This document shows positions 55,450-64,000 of a stretch of 64,000 nucleotides of DNA, in pieces. The DNA comes from Trachythela sp. YZ-2020 (taxonomy: Eukaryota > Cnidaria > Anthozoa > Malacalcyonacea > Clavulariidae): contig JADLSH010000395.1 in the NCBI GenBank assembly GCA_016169945.1, positions 444,501 through 508,500 of the forward strand, given 5' to 3'. Below the pieces are notes generated by a model, which saw nothing but the letters and a program-made list of their open reading frames with translations, was not told where the DNA came from and ran no database searches. A program made the position numbers and the translations under genes. The stretch's first letter is position 1. Every line of letters starts with the position of its first letter.

Positions 55450-57495
55450 AAATTGCATCGTTTTGATCCTCCTCTGTAGGAAATAGAATGTTTTAAAATT
55501 TGCCAATTAATACTGAAATCCTAATTGTTTTCTTTCAATGTCCAAATATGTTTCGAAAGTTCCGCGTCGTTTCCATGCTTTTTATGCTGAAAAGATTTAG
55601 TGTGGTTGGCCAATCGCTCTTTGAATGTGGTTGCAGTCCTGGCAATGTAATTTTTGATCGTGTTTATGTTGCTTACTGTGACTGTTGCTTTGTATACTAT
55701 GTCCCTCTAGTCATGCATTGTTTTTGGAGCGGGCAAATGGTGTTTTCTCTACAACTGTAATTGGTAGTGTCCCTGTCCTGTGGCTTGTTGTTCCTAGATA
55801 TGCGTGCATTGTGTTTAGTGATTACTGACTTGACATTGTTCATGCAGCTGTAACTTAACTGTATTTCTGTTAAAAATTTTATGGAGCTTGTGGTGCGGTG
55901 GAAAATGTTTGTCAATTAGAGTAAGGAAATCACGTCCTATGTTTGTGCTAACACTCTTGCTAAATGGTGGGTTGAACCAAATGATATTGCGGTGCCTATT
56001 CCTGCGTTGTTGTTGCGGTGTGTGCTGAGTGTAGCTAAGTTCATGATTAAAGCTGCTATGCCTAAGTGCGTTCTGATATATGGGTGCAGATTCCTGAAAA
56101 GTTTGCTCATCTGATGAAAGAAGTGCGATGCGCTTGTTAATTGTTGCAGGTAGTTGCCTTGTGATGCTCGGTGGGTGATTAGAGTGCATATTTATGTATA
56201 GTGGATCGTCATTGAGCTTCCTGTAGGGCCTATGTTTGCCATTGTTAAGGTCGAAACTTACGTCTAAAAAGTTTACTATGCGCAAATTTGATTCGGCGGT
56301 AATTTTTAGGTCAAACTGCTCGAAAATTTTGTGGAGATATTTTCTTGTTTTGTCTGCTAAACGTGCTGATTTACTCTTTATAATAGCCAAACCGTCATCT
56401 CTATATAGGCCGATGCTTTCTTTGCCAAATTTCTTACTCAGGTGGTTTAAAATGAAAAGGCCTACTAACTCACAAATTTTCACGTCGTCGAAACTGCCCA
56501 TGGTAACGTCAAACAAACTCTTGCTATCTTTTTTTATCCATGAAATTCCGGTATTGAAAAGGAGAGATATTCTAGCGTGTTTTATTATTGAAATATCGTT
56601 TTCAGGTATAGTAGCCAAATTTGAAGCCCAAGATAATGCTTGGTCCAATAGTTTTTCAGAAATAGATGGGTAGAAATCGACAATGTCAAACGTAATAAAA
56701 CTGTGTCTGTCCTTATCTTTTATATTGCCAAACCACTGAATAACTTGTTTTGTATTCCTCCATTGATTTAGTCCAAAATAACATTGCTTAATTTCCGGAT
56801 TCGCTTTTAGCGGGATTAATTAATCGGCATTTTGGATTGTTTTCGAAATTTTATTTGTGGTCTTTTAAAGATATAAATGCTTCGCGTTTTTTCATTTTTT
56901 CAACTCTGTCGCCGATTCCTAAATTGTTCGAAATGTTTTTTAGTTCTGAATCATTTTCATCTATAGTGTCCTCAGATCCATGCTTATATGTTTTTGTGAT
57001 GTTGTCATGTAAGAGCTTGTTGTATTTGTCGAGCGATGTTTCATAATAATTCCTAGTTTTGTCTGAAAAAATGAAAATGTTGGGAGACGAATTGATTTTC
57101 TTTAGATCGTTAGTCAAAGATTTCTGAAATTGGTTCCTATATGGCCGAAATTGTAAATTTTCGATTAGTTTTATATGATCGTCTTCGAAAGGTTTCATTT
57201 CCGGAATAGAAGGAGGTGTTTTGTTGGACGCAAGGTCGAAATGGTTGTTTTGGTTTTCACTTTTTTTGTTTTTAAGAAAGAAATTAGCTTTTCATCTCAT
57301 ACGTTTTATTACACTTTCCACTTTTTCAATCAAATTTTTCAAATAAGCGTCCTGTGATGGTATATGGATATTCTTTAGTGGATAGTCAAATCGAAATTGC
57401 CGCATTTTGAAGTTAAATATACGAATAACGTAAACAAGAGTGCACAACCTATATACGGGTGCAAATATACGTGTAGGTTTAGGTCTACGAAACAC
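55450..57495 (-). pseudogene. PLE reverse transcriptase with C-terminal GIY-YIG remnant
   Basis: Read from 57495 downward. The N-terminal part reaches VESVIKRMR, then (after a stop) MKPFEDDHIKLIENLQFRP, FIFSDKTRNYYETSLDKYN and KREAFISLKDHK (to 56851). A decayed stretch follows, then the 277-codon frame 55815-56648: FNTGISWIKKDSKSLFDVTM, ELVGLFILNHLSKKFG, GLYRDDGLAI (catalytic DD), NFLDVSFDLNNGKHRPY and SNHPPSITRQLP. After that a Cys-rich finger (CRENTICPLQKQC) and a frameshifted GIY-YIG segment with NYIGRTATTFKERLANHT similarity (about 55690-55580). The RT synthesises cDNA and GIY-YIG nicks the target. Several stops and frameshifts make this copy inactive. Confidence 0.85.
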
Positions 57496-57530
57496 AGAGA
57501 GTGCTCGACAACATATAGTTAGAGCAAATT

Positions 57531-57726
57531 ATAGATTTTCGCTTACCTCAAAACTGGTCTGCAACAGGCTGTTTCATCTGTAAAAGAATCATCAGGCAGT
57601 AACAAATATCGAAAGAAGTGACCGCTTATATGCTTCCTGCCGGAACGTGGGGGTGTATGTGGGGGACAATGTGTGCATGCATGGCTTTGTTTGCGTTGTT
57701 TACGCGAAATTTGTTACGATGACGAC
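57531..57726 (-). repeat. PLE terminal repeat (pLTR), 5' copy
   Basis: Direct repeat partner of 55171-55366. Beyond ACGATGACGAC the flanks differ (CTCTTT here, ACCGTG there), which fixes the repeat boundary. Confidence 0.95.
57559..57600 (-). ncRNA. Hammerhead ribozyme motif in the second pLTR
   Basis: Same sequence and fold as at 55199-55240: CTGATGA core, GAA, three-pair stem III, GTT cleavage triplet. Two copies in the same orientation, 2360 bp apart, would release a unit-length RNA if both cut. Confidence 0.75.
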
Positions 57727-58252
57727 CTCTTTAAATCAGCTGGACATTGTAGTTTTTCGGATTTGTCTTCCTGGCAGAAAATACATCTTGTCCAGTTAAT
57801 AATACTTTGCTGCATGCGAACTGTTGATGTATTTATTATACTACATGCATATTCTAGAGTGTAGAAGTAAAAGTTTAGAAAACTAAAAAATATCAGCTAT
57901 TATTGTAAAGTTATATTCCATATCACAAAACAAATATTCAATTAAAGACATATCAACACCAAAACAAGTTTAGAAAAGTTAAAAGGTCTTGTTAAATTCC
58001 AGCATATGCAGTGATACCAACTCCAAAAATTTAAAACTTGTATACAAACATTGATAAATCTATTAATAAAGGCTGCATAATTTATTGTACTTACAGTTTT
58101 TGTATGGCAGGGCGTTAGTTCAACAGTAAATGTCTCATTTAATAAAGCATGAATACATGATCTGAAAAGTTAAATTTCCGTCGCTAACGCTTCTTCAGAT
58201 GTAATGGATTGAAACAAATCTCAACTATTATCACACTTATTACTTAAGTAAT
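57727..58252. other. No gene; possible tail of another retroelement
   Basis: Near 58165-58210 the minus strand reads CATCTGAAGAAGCGTTAGCG then GGAAATTT, reminiscent of the degenerate hammerhead-like ends of some PLE or retrozyme-type repeats. The stems do not complete a fold. Confidence 0.4.
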
Positions 58253-58742
58253 CAGGGACGTAGCGAATCTTCTAAAGTTGGGGGGTGTCAAATAATTTTA
58301 CCTGAAAATTGAACTTCAATGTTAAAATTTACCTTAAGTATAATGATTATAATAGACCTTTTTATGCTTGATTATCATTATAATACTGAGTTGTTTAAAA
58401 CATAGGGGTCTGGGGGTCCTCCCCAAGAATATTTTTATATTTTTGAGGATACAGGACTGCATTTCCGGCGTTTTCTGAAGCGATTTTGCAAACGAATTGC
58501 GTTCAAATTGACTGTATTTTGCGTACAGTTTTAGTTATGTGGAGGTTTTTAAAGAGATTTTGTTCTTTCAAGTCATTTAACGTTCAATTTTAGTTATGAC
58601 TTTACAAAATATAACGACTTTATCCCCCAAATGTTAACTGAAAATGGCAAAATTTTACCTTGAATTTTACCTGATTCTTTTTACCTTTTACTGTTGGTTG
58701 GAGTGTTACATTCCCCCACACCCCCCGCTCGCTACGTCCCTG
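58253..58742. mobile_element. hAT-type MITE, 490 bp, with 8-bp target duplication
   Basis: CAGGGACGTAGCGA at the left is inverted at the right (TCGCTACGTCCCTG, with one base difference). The flanks TAAGTAAT (58245-58252) and AAAGTAAT (58743-58750) match at seven of eight positions. Subterminal GGGGGGTGT words occur at both ends. No transposase. Confidence 0.85.
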
Positions 58743-58750
58743 AAAGTAAT

Positions 58751-59349
58751 TCAACTTGTACTTACATCAATTCAGAGCTGGAGTAAAACTTTATCCTTGT
58801 TCTGCAACTACATATTTTGTAAAATAGCCAAAACTATAATATTTATAGTATTTGTTGTTTCGTAGTTGCAAAAGAATTTCTTCAAATTCCTAATAATATC
58901 TTGAAATACAAGTAAAAGCGAGACGACGAAAGACGACGGATTTAATTTTGTTTGGTATTTTCAGTTTCCCACTCTACGTGCTAACTCCATAGGGAATAAA
59001 ATAATGCAACTAGTATAATTTTTTGTTCAAATTGTAATAGCTAACATAAATACAATTTAGACTATGAAATATAGGTTTTCCAGAATAAAATTGTATTTCT
59101 TTACGATTATGTAAATAGTTTTATGTGTTCTAAATATAATACACCATTTTATTGAAATGATGTTCACTTTTATATAGTTTAACGATATTTAAATATATTA
59201 AAATAAATTATTTAAACATTAAAATGTGTATCTTAATGTTAAAGATTATTTTAACACTCGAAAAATCAATAAAATCGAACAGTTCCGGTTTTTAATAATT
59301 CACTTCCGGTAAAAGATGCCGACAGTCAGAAAAGATCTCGTAACTTTCT
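58751..59349. other. No gene recognised
   Basis: Very AT-rich, no ORF of note. Confidence 0.6.
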
Positions 59350-59714
59350 GGGGCTTCGGTGGCGCAATCGTTAGAGCACGCGCCTTTCACCTCTGACATC
59401 GTGGGTTCAAGTCCCGTTGGGGACGACTTATGATAGCCATGTGAAAAGAGTTAGTCAACGCTCTGCTGAAAGTCGTGGGTTTTCTCCGTACTCGGTTTCC
59501 TTCCCCACAGGAATGTTGACAGGTGGGTTGGGTTTAACCCCTAACTAGCCCTTCCATCGTAGCTGTGCTCCGTGATGGCGAGCAAAAGGTGGCTGCAATA
59601 TGCGCCCTAGAAAGCCTTCGACTTGGTCACGTTGAGCTGTGTCCTTCGCAATTCAGCTTAGCTCTCAGCTGCAAGTAAGGATAATAAGCACCCCTGCTTA
59701 CTTACTTACTTACA
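59350..59714 (+). mobile_element. Full-length tRNA-derived SINE with (TTAC)n tail
   Basis: The head resembles a tRNA: GGGGCTTCGGTGGCGCAATC (A box) and GTGGGTTCAAGTCCCG (B box). A unique body follows (GTGAAAAGAGTTAGTCAACG, TCCTTCCCCACAGGAATG, GTGGGTTGGGTTTAACCCC, CGTGATGGCGAGC) and the 3' end is (CTTA)n at 59696-59714. Pol III-transcribed and mobilised by a LINE. A truncated antisense copy is at 20514. The 3' tetranucleotide tail suggests dependence on a CR1/L2-type LINE. Confidence 0.85.
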
Positions 59715-59719
59715 TTTGC

Positions 59720-60900
59720 ACAATTATTCTACACTTTTGCATTTATCCGCCACGTTTTGACTGAAGACTGCTGAATACCCCAAGGAGCGAATTTGTCAAA
59801 TGGAGTCAATGAGAAAGTAGAACATTTCTTTAACCAGACAATCAGAAAGCACGAATATTGCCCAAATGAGTCAGGACTGACTGGACTATCTATTTTTATT
59901 TCTGCCCGACAATATTTATAGAAATTACTAATTAAGAATCGTTTCATACCTACTATTGAAATTGAAGGATCTTTTGAATATTTAGGAAGATTTTTTGATT
60001 TTGATATGTCCGACCAAGAACACAAACCTGACTGACTTATGTCCCTCATTGTTGAACTTATGTCTGATAGCGACCTAAAACCTCGACTAAACACGAAAAC
60101 AAACTACTTTTATACAACCGCTTAGTCCTATCAAAGTATCTTCGCATATAGTTGTCGCAGCTCTGTCTAAAAGCTGGGTAACTGAAACTTTTGATCAAGT
60201 GGTTAAGAAATACTTTTAAAAGGTTATAAATACCGATTACTGGACCATCCTGTAATATTTAACTAACCCGTAACAAATTTGATCTAAGGTCCTTCCACCA
60301 TCCGTCAAATCCAATCAGTGCCAAGTAGTCCTACACAATATCTCCAAATGAATAAGTAAAGCCTGGTTCACACAAGCAAATTTGTCGGCGATTATTCTCC
60401 TCCTGATGCATGCGAATGAGTCGACTCACGAACAAAAGTATGTGACTATTATGGGAACGGTTTTATAAAGGCATACTTTGATATGTCATTCGCTCGATCA
60501 CATCAATCAGCAGGAAGAGGAAAGTCGCTGACCAAATCGCTAGTGTGAACCAGGCTTAAGAGAACTCTGGATATCAACATACATGCAACCAAACTAATAT
60601 GCAACATGACTGATATATTTAAAGTTTTACCAAGGAAATTCCCCACACTTTTCATCCTGGAAGAGAGGATAAACTTCTCTTTCATGCCCCAAAGTTATTT
60701 CTGGCACTGTACAACACCCTTTGGTTTGTTGCTCAATCAAAATTACCAAAGAACATTTTCAACTTCACCATCCCTTACATAAATAGCTTACTTCTTACGC
60801 GAAAAATTATACAAGATGGGCTTCAACTTCGAGTGCTGAGTGTTCCTTTTGCTTGTCGCCTGAAAAAAACTTTTCTAAAACTTTCACCTTTGTTTATAAC
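59720..60900 (+). pseudogene. Non-LTR RT C-terminal relic
   Basis: Plus-strand fragments in shifting frames: CPTIFIEIT (about 59905); IEGSFEYLGRFFDFDMSDQE (about 59958-60020); then decayed NKFDLRSFHHPSNPISA (about 60276). After the MITE at 60357 come KNSGYQHTCNQTN, then KLFLALYNTLWFVAQSKLPK and NIFNFTIPYINSLLLTRKII (about 60695-60810). The F-x-YLG-x-x-F(D/N)F motif and the long conserved C-terminus are typical of a non-LTR RT group common in cnidarians. The catalytic core lies beyond the left end and is absent here. At least four frame breaks. Confidence 0.65.
60357..60558. mobile_element. 202-bp MITE with TAAAGCCTGGTTCACAC ends
   Basis: TAAAGCCTGGTTCACAC at 60357 is matched by GTGTGAACCAGGCTTA at the right. 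TAA or TA flanks. It interrupts the RT relic between two stretches of continuous homology, so it inserted after the RT element. Confidence 0.85.
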
Positions 60901-61120
60901 ATTCATTTCTAAATATAAATTCAATACAGGATACCTCAAAAAGGTTTATTACAATTTTTATTTTTGCAACTAACGTTTTCTAAAACTGACAGACAACTTA
61001 CAAAAATGCACGACGAAAATTGCGAAGTTGAGAAATCATCTCAAATTTTAACGACGATGAAGGGACAATGATATCGTTCCTTATGGTCTACGAATAAGAC
61101 TATCGAAAGACAAAAACAAG

Positions 61121-62275
61121 GTGCGTAGTGTTTCTCAAATGAAAACTAGACTAGAAAGTACAGGAGTAAAATCAAGGATTAAAGATATAAGACGAAAGTT
61201 GTTTTCAGTTGATCGCCAGAGTAGAGATATTTTTACAGAATTAAAAGAGAAGTTAACAGAGAGAGACTTTCGATGGGTTGAAGAAGTTATTAAAAGCTCG
61301 GAAAGAAAGGAAAGTAAACAGACGAGAGAAAAACAGATAAAGAAATACGATGGGTTGCTTGCCGAGAAAGCAAAGATTGAAAATAAAAGGAACGAGATTT
61401 TAGCAGAACAGGAGCGAATGAAGGAAATAAAGATCAAGAAAGAAGTTGTCGATCTAACTAATGATGGAATAGATCATGATGTGAAACAATATCTTGCTTT
61501 GGAGCATGATTTTTGTGAGGCTCCAAGACAAGTTCCATATGAAACAATAATTACAGAAACGGAGAAGGTATGTTCGATAATAAGAAGAGAAGGTGAAGTA
61601 ACAGAGACATCGGAAGAAGTGACCGAGCGTGAAATAGATGAAATCCGGGAAAACATAAAAGTGATCTTGGGTAAAGCGAGAGGCAATAGATACCAATCAA
61701 ATTTAACAAAAAAAGAAATCAAGGGAAAAAAGAAAGCTTTGAAGGATGACAGCAAGGTATTTCTACCAGCGGACAAAGGACGTATAATGGTAGTGTTGGA
61801 CAAATGGGAAAGTCAGGGAGGAGAGAATAGTTATGAGTTTAAAATGAAGCAAGTACTTATTGACTTGAAAGCAAGACCGTGCGTGAGAGCAGAGAAAGAT
61901 TGGGACTTGACAGCAAAAGTTTGTCACGATGGTGCAAAGATTATTGGCAAACTTGTAGAGAGAGATGAGATGCCAAAGGACAAAGGTAAATATTTAAAAC
62001 CAAAAGGGGGCCATGCTCCAAGATTATCGGGTTTACCAAAAATACACAAGGGCGGGGTTCCTTTGAGAGGTGTGGTTTCAACCATGGGATCGCCGTTTGA
62101 AAGGGTTTCCAGATACTTAATTCCAATTTTAAGATCAATAAAAGGACGAAGTGGATTATATATAAAGAATTCGAGAGAGTTGAGAGAAAAAGTTAAAAGC
62201 TGGAGAATTGAGCGAGATGAGGTCCTAGTGAGCTATGACGTGAAGAATCTTTATCCGTCAATTCCAATACGCTAG
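61121..62275 (+). pseudogene. PLE RT, N-terminal half
   Basis: An open frame of 384 codons. The first about 130 residues are highly charged and helical (KEKLTERDFRWVEEVIKSSE, then a coiled coil). The RT proper begins with DDSKVFLPADKGRIMVVLD, then RPCVRAEKDWDL, then RLSGLPKIHKGGVPLRGVVS and MGSPFERVSRYLIPIL (RT fingers, with the conserved PKIHK and PLR). It ends at VLVSYDVKNLYPSIPIR, which is RT motif A with the first catalytic Asp. A stop follows. Motifs B and C are absent, because the sequence continues for only about 80 nt of homology (ALELVEQLLRKIED) before the deletion. The N-terminal frame is remarkably open for a dead copy. Confidence 0.85.
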
Positions 62276-62366
62276 GCATTAGAACTGGTTGAACAGTTGC
62301 TGAGAAAAATAGAAGATTAAAAGTCATAACAGAGTTGAGAGTGGATTCGATTATGGAATTATTAAG

Positions 62367-63110
62367 GTGTGTGTTCGGTTTGCGGAAAGGGCGAGAGCGT
62401 TGTGTGATAAGGAATGTTTAGATGACGAATTGACGAACATTGAGCACGTGTTTGTGGCTAATGGATATGAGAGAAAGAAGGTGAGGAAGTATATGGAATG
62501 CAAAGGGAATGAAACGGGAGAGTTTACAGAAGAGAGAGAAATTTATCGAGGAACTGTGAGTATACCGTATGAGCGAGGGCTGTCGGAACAGTTCAAGAGG
62601 GTTGTCAGGAAACATCGTCTCCGTACAACCTTCAGGCCTGGTAGAAAAGTGAGAGAATTGAAAGCGAGAAGTCAGAAACCACTGGGAGATAAACGAAAGG
62701 CGGTGGTGTATAGTATACCATGTAAATGTGAGAAAGCTCTATATGTAGGTGAGACATTGCCATTATTTGAAACAAGGAAGAAAGAACACGAGAGTAAGGT
62801 GAGATTGACTAGCGAGGATTAAAGAATGGAAAATTGGTTTCGGCAGGGGACAGCGAGACACGATCTCAGTTGTGAAAGTGGAATTGATTGGGATAAAGCG
62901 AGGATTGTGACATGTGAATATGGACGAAAACAAAGGAAAGCGAGAGAAGGAATTGAGTCAATAAGAGAACAACACAAAGGGAAGGAGATTTTAAATAGTC
63001 ACGAACAGTTGATGACATGGCGTCAGCTACTGAACAGCTATTTCGATAAAGAAGTATCTCGAAATAACAGACAAGTGGAAGCGCGCGCGCGAGAAAACGA
63101 ATTACGCTAG
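62367..63110 (+). pseudogene. PLE RT thumb and GIY-YIG endonuclease
   Basis: Frame 62367-62822 starts in the thumb (ECLDDELTNIEHVFVANGYE) and continues with IPYERGLSEQFKRVVRKHRL and TTFRPGRKVRELK. The Cys pair CKCEK follows, then the GIY-YIG core VYSIPCKCEKALYVGETL with FETRKKEHESKV (catalytic Arg and downstream helix). A TAA at 62820 breaks the frame, which resumes in phase at 62826 with the rest of the domain (ARHDLSCESGIDWDKARIV, then the KAREGIESIRE helix). Together these make a PLE nuclease domain of normal length. Inactive by nonsense mutation unless read through. Confidence 0.85.
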
Positions 63111-63164
63111 CGAAAATGACGGTTGATGATACGCGCCAGCCTCTTAAATTTGTAGTTTGTAAAG

Positions 63165-63204
63165 AGCCTGAAGACGGACAGTTAAACTGTCCGAAACGTT
63201 GCAA
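63165..63204 (+). ncRNA. Hammerhead-like motif at the PLE 3' end
   Basis: CTGAAGA core, then a seven-pair stem II (GGACAGT/ACTGTCC, loop TAA), GAA, two-pair stem III ACGT, triplet GTT, and GC/GC as the start of stem I. The core is compatible with a hammerhead (position 7 is free). Stems I and III are very weak, so it is probably a degenerate form. Confidence 0.5.
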
Positions 63205-63350
63205 AAATAAAAATTGTAATAAACCTTTTTGAAGTATCCTGGATTGAATTTATATTTAGAAATGAATGTAGTGATTCAAGTTAATATGTTTTTGGTTTCC
63301 AATATTTACCATACGAAAGTAAACCGTTAGCTTGTCATGTAGACGACATA

Positions 63351-64000
63351 ATGGAAGAAAATAGTGAGAAAAGGACCGAGGAAGGCGATCTTGATGGTTT
63401 GACGCAAACCTTTTTTTCCTCGGCCATTCTTGAAGCAAGATATGATCGAAAGATTAAGTCGTTTCTTGGTAGGTAGGCTGTTTTCAGTAACTATAAAACT
63501 GAATTAATTGTTTATAGATAGGCAAGATAGCATTTACATTTTAAAACAATATATTTAACTCGCTTCTTCTATTTTTTATAGGTGTAGATGTAGAAAGTGC
63601 TCAGACCAAAACTTAGTTGGCTTAATTGAGTTTAGATGTTGCCAAGAGATAGCTGAAGCCCTTGCGAAACTCACGTTCGACGGGAGCATCGAAACAATTC
63701 ATGCGTTATACATTGGACGACAATTTCAAAGCTTTAACAACGGGACAGTGTTATCTCAAGTTCAGTGGCGTAGGAAGCGGGGAGGTGGGCACAGATGGCA
63801 CGCTTCTCTCCCCAAGTTTTCTTCAAAGTGCCCTCTTCCCTAGCTGAAACAATGGGAAAAGTGCCCTTTGTAATAAGAGGTGCCATTAAGACGACGTGCC
63901 CCTCCAACTTGAAATTGCCTCCTACACCTATGCTCAAGTTGTCCTTTTGTTGACAGACCGAAAAGGGAAAAGTTATCGATGATATGTCTGTCAGGAACTC
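63351..64000 (+). pseudogene. P2X7-intracellular-domain-like gene, exon 2 disrupted by a MITE
   Basis: Exon 1 is 63351-63472: ATG, then EENSEKRTEEGDLDGLTQTF and EARYDRKIKSFLG. The donor is AG/GTAGGC. The 109-nt intron ends TATTTTTTATAG, and exon 2 starts at 63582. Splicing gives GRCRCRKCSD, then VGLIEFRCCQEIAEAL and LTFDGSIETIHALYI. This C-x-C-x-x-C...C-C-x-E layout is the zinc-binding P2RX7_C family, which is widespread as small genes in cnidarians and lancelets without the channel part. The reading is interrupted at 63762 by a 170-bp hAT MITE and resumes at 63941 (VVLLLTDRKGKSYR, then a TGA). The window ends soon after. The start is chosen as the first ATG in frame with an acidic leader. 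Broken here; a natural gene model might avoid the MITE by splicing. Confidence 0.75.
63763..63932. mobile_element. 170-bp hAT MITE inside the P2X7-like exon, perfect 8-bp target duplication
   Basis: Flanked by CTCAAGTT at 63755-63762 and 63933-63940. Ends CAGTGGCGTAGGAAGC and, read inward from the right, CATAGGTGTAGGAGGC, are similar but not identical. Removing the element and one duplication restores the surrounding homology without a frame change. Confidence 0.9.

Larger units (their letters stand above)
55171..57726 (-). mobile_element. Penelope-like element with 196-bp terminal direct repeats
   Basis: Repeats 55171-55366 and 57531-57726 differ at only a handful of sites and enclose an antisense PLE RT plus a decayed GIY-YIG region. 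PLEs typically carry such direct repeats (pLTRs), each with a hammerhead ribozyme, and both copies here have one on the minus strand. One end sits at a (TA)n microsatellite. The high identity of the repeats implies a fairly recent insertion, though the ORF is already broken. Confidence 0.9.
60901..63267 (+). mobile_element. Penelope-like element with 70-bp terminal inverted repeats, RT core deleted
   Basis: 60901-60971 (ATTCATTTCTAAATATAAAT...) is the reverse complement of 63198-63267, with two or three differences. Inside are the N-terminal half of a PLE RT (61121-62275), a GIY-YIG nuclease (62367-63110) and a hammerhead-like motif (63165). The RT segment from just after motif A to the thumb is missing. 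Inverted rather than direct terminal repeats are known for some PLE copies, as products of tandem or partial inverted insertion. Confidence 0.8.

Noticed and set aside
59729..60094. 121-aa minus-strand frame
   Set aside because: Plus-strand translation of the same stretch shows recognisable RT motifs, so the minus frame is a shadow.

Overview
This window is invertebrate animal DNA. It is AT-rich, nearly all coding matches are decayed transposable elements (TEs), and the few host-like coding pieces are single exons bounded by GT/AG splice sites. I infer a cnidarian, probably an anthozoan, with moderate confidence. The grounds are Penelope-like elements (PLEs) with an LYRDDG-type reverse transcriptase (RT), a tRNA-headed SINE of a kind I associate with corals, and an exon of the P2X7-intracellular-like (P2RX7_C) family, which is expanded in cnidarians. 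No species can be named from sequence alone.

Layout. 0-1.8 kb: a dying LINE. 1.8-4.9 kb: a duplicated, decaying tRNA cluster (Leu, Gln, Gly) plus a long perfect-looking palindrome. 4.9-7.8 kb: MITEs, a second long palindrome and a LINE fragment. 8.1-11.65 kb: a CR1/L2-like LINE whose ORF1 carries an SGNH-esterase domain, with internal deletions in ORF2. 11.65-13.2 kb: a 5'-inverted LINE copy, an antisense RT fragment and about 60 copies of a 7-bp satellite. 15.0-17.7 kb: a tandem array of about 1.2-kb units sharing a conserved hairpin block, with a further copy at 37.15 kb.

18-37 kb is the main structure, a stack of nested insertions. A hAT-like shell (17959-36962) holds a LINE (about 18.1-35.5 kb). 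The LINE is split by a 12.73-kb element (19493-32222) with 33-bp perfect terminal inverted repeats (TIRs) and a CAA target duplication. That element contains a PLE, which itself holds a SINE piece and three further inverted-repeat elements. It also contains a 6.3-kb CACTA-like element bounded by palindromic arrays, which carries its own MITEs.

38-49 kb: TIR elements, a 1.1-kb fold-back element with another inside it, LINE remnants, a SINE and a pogo/Tigger transposase. 49.3 kb: an exon for a probable single-pass membrane protein. 50-53 kb: a Ty3/gypsy pol relic split by a LINE. 54.4 kb: an exon encoding LDL-receptor-type YWTD propeller sequence. 55.2-57.7 kb: a PLE with 196-bp terminal direct repeats, each holding a hammerhead-ribozyme fold. 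58-63.3 kb: a hAT MITE, a SINE, a non-LTR RT relic and a third PLE with inverted ends and a missing RT core. 63.35-64 kb: a two-exon P2X7-intracellular-like gene interrupted in exon 2 by a 170-bp hAT MITE with a perfect 8-bp target duplication.

All boundaries and homologies were read by eye from the sequence. No database search was possible. Family names rest on recognised motifs.
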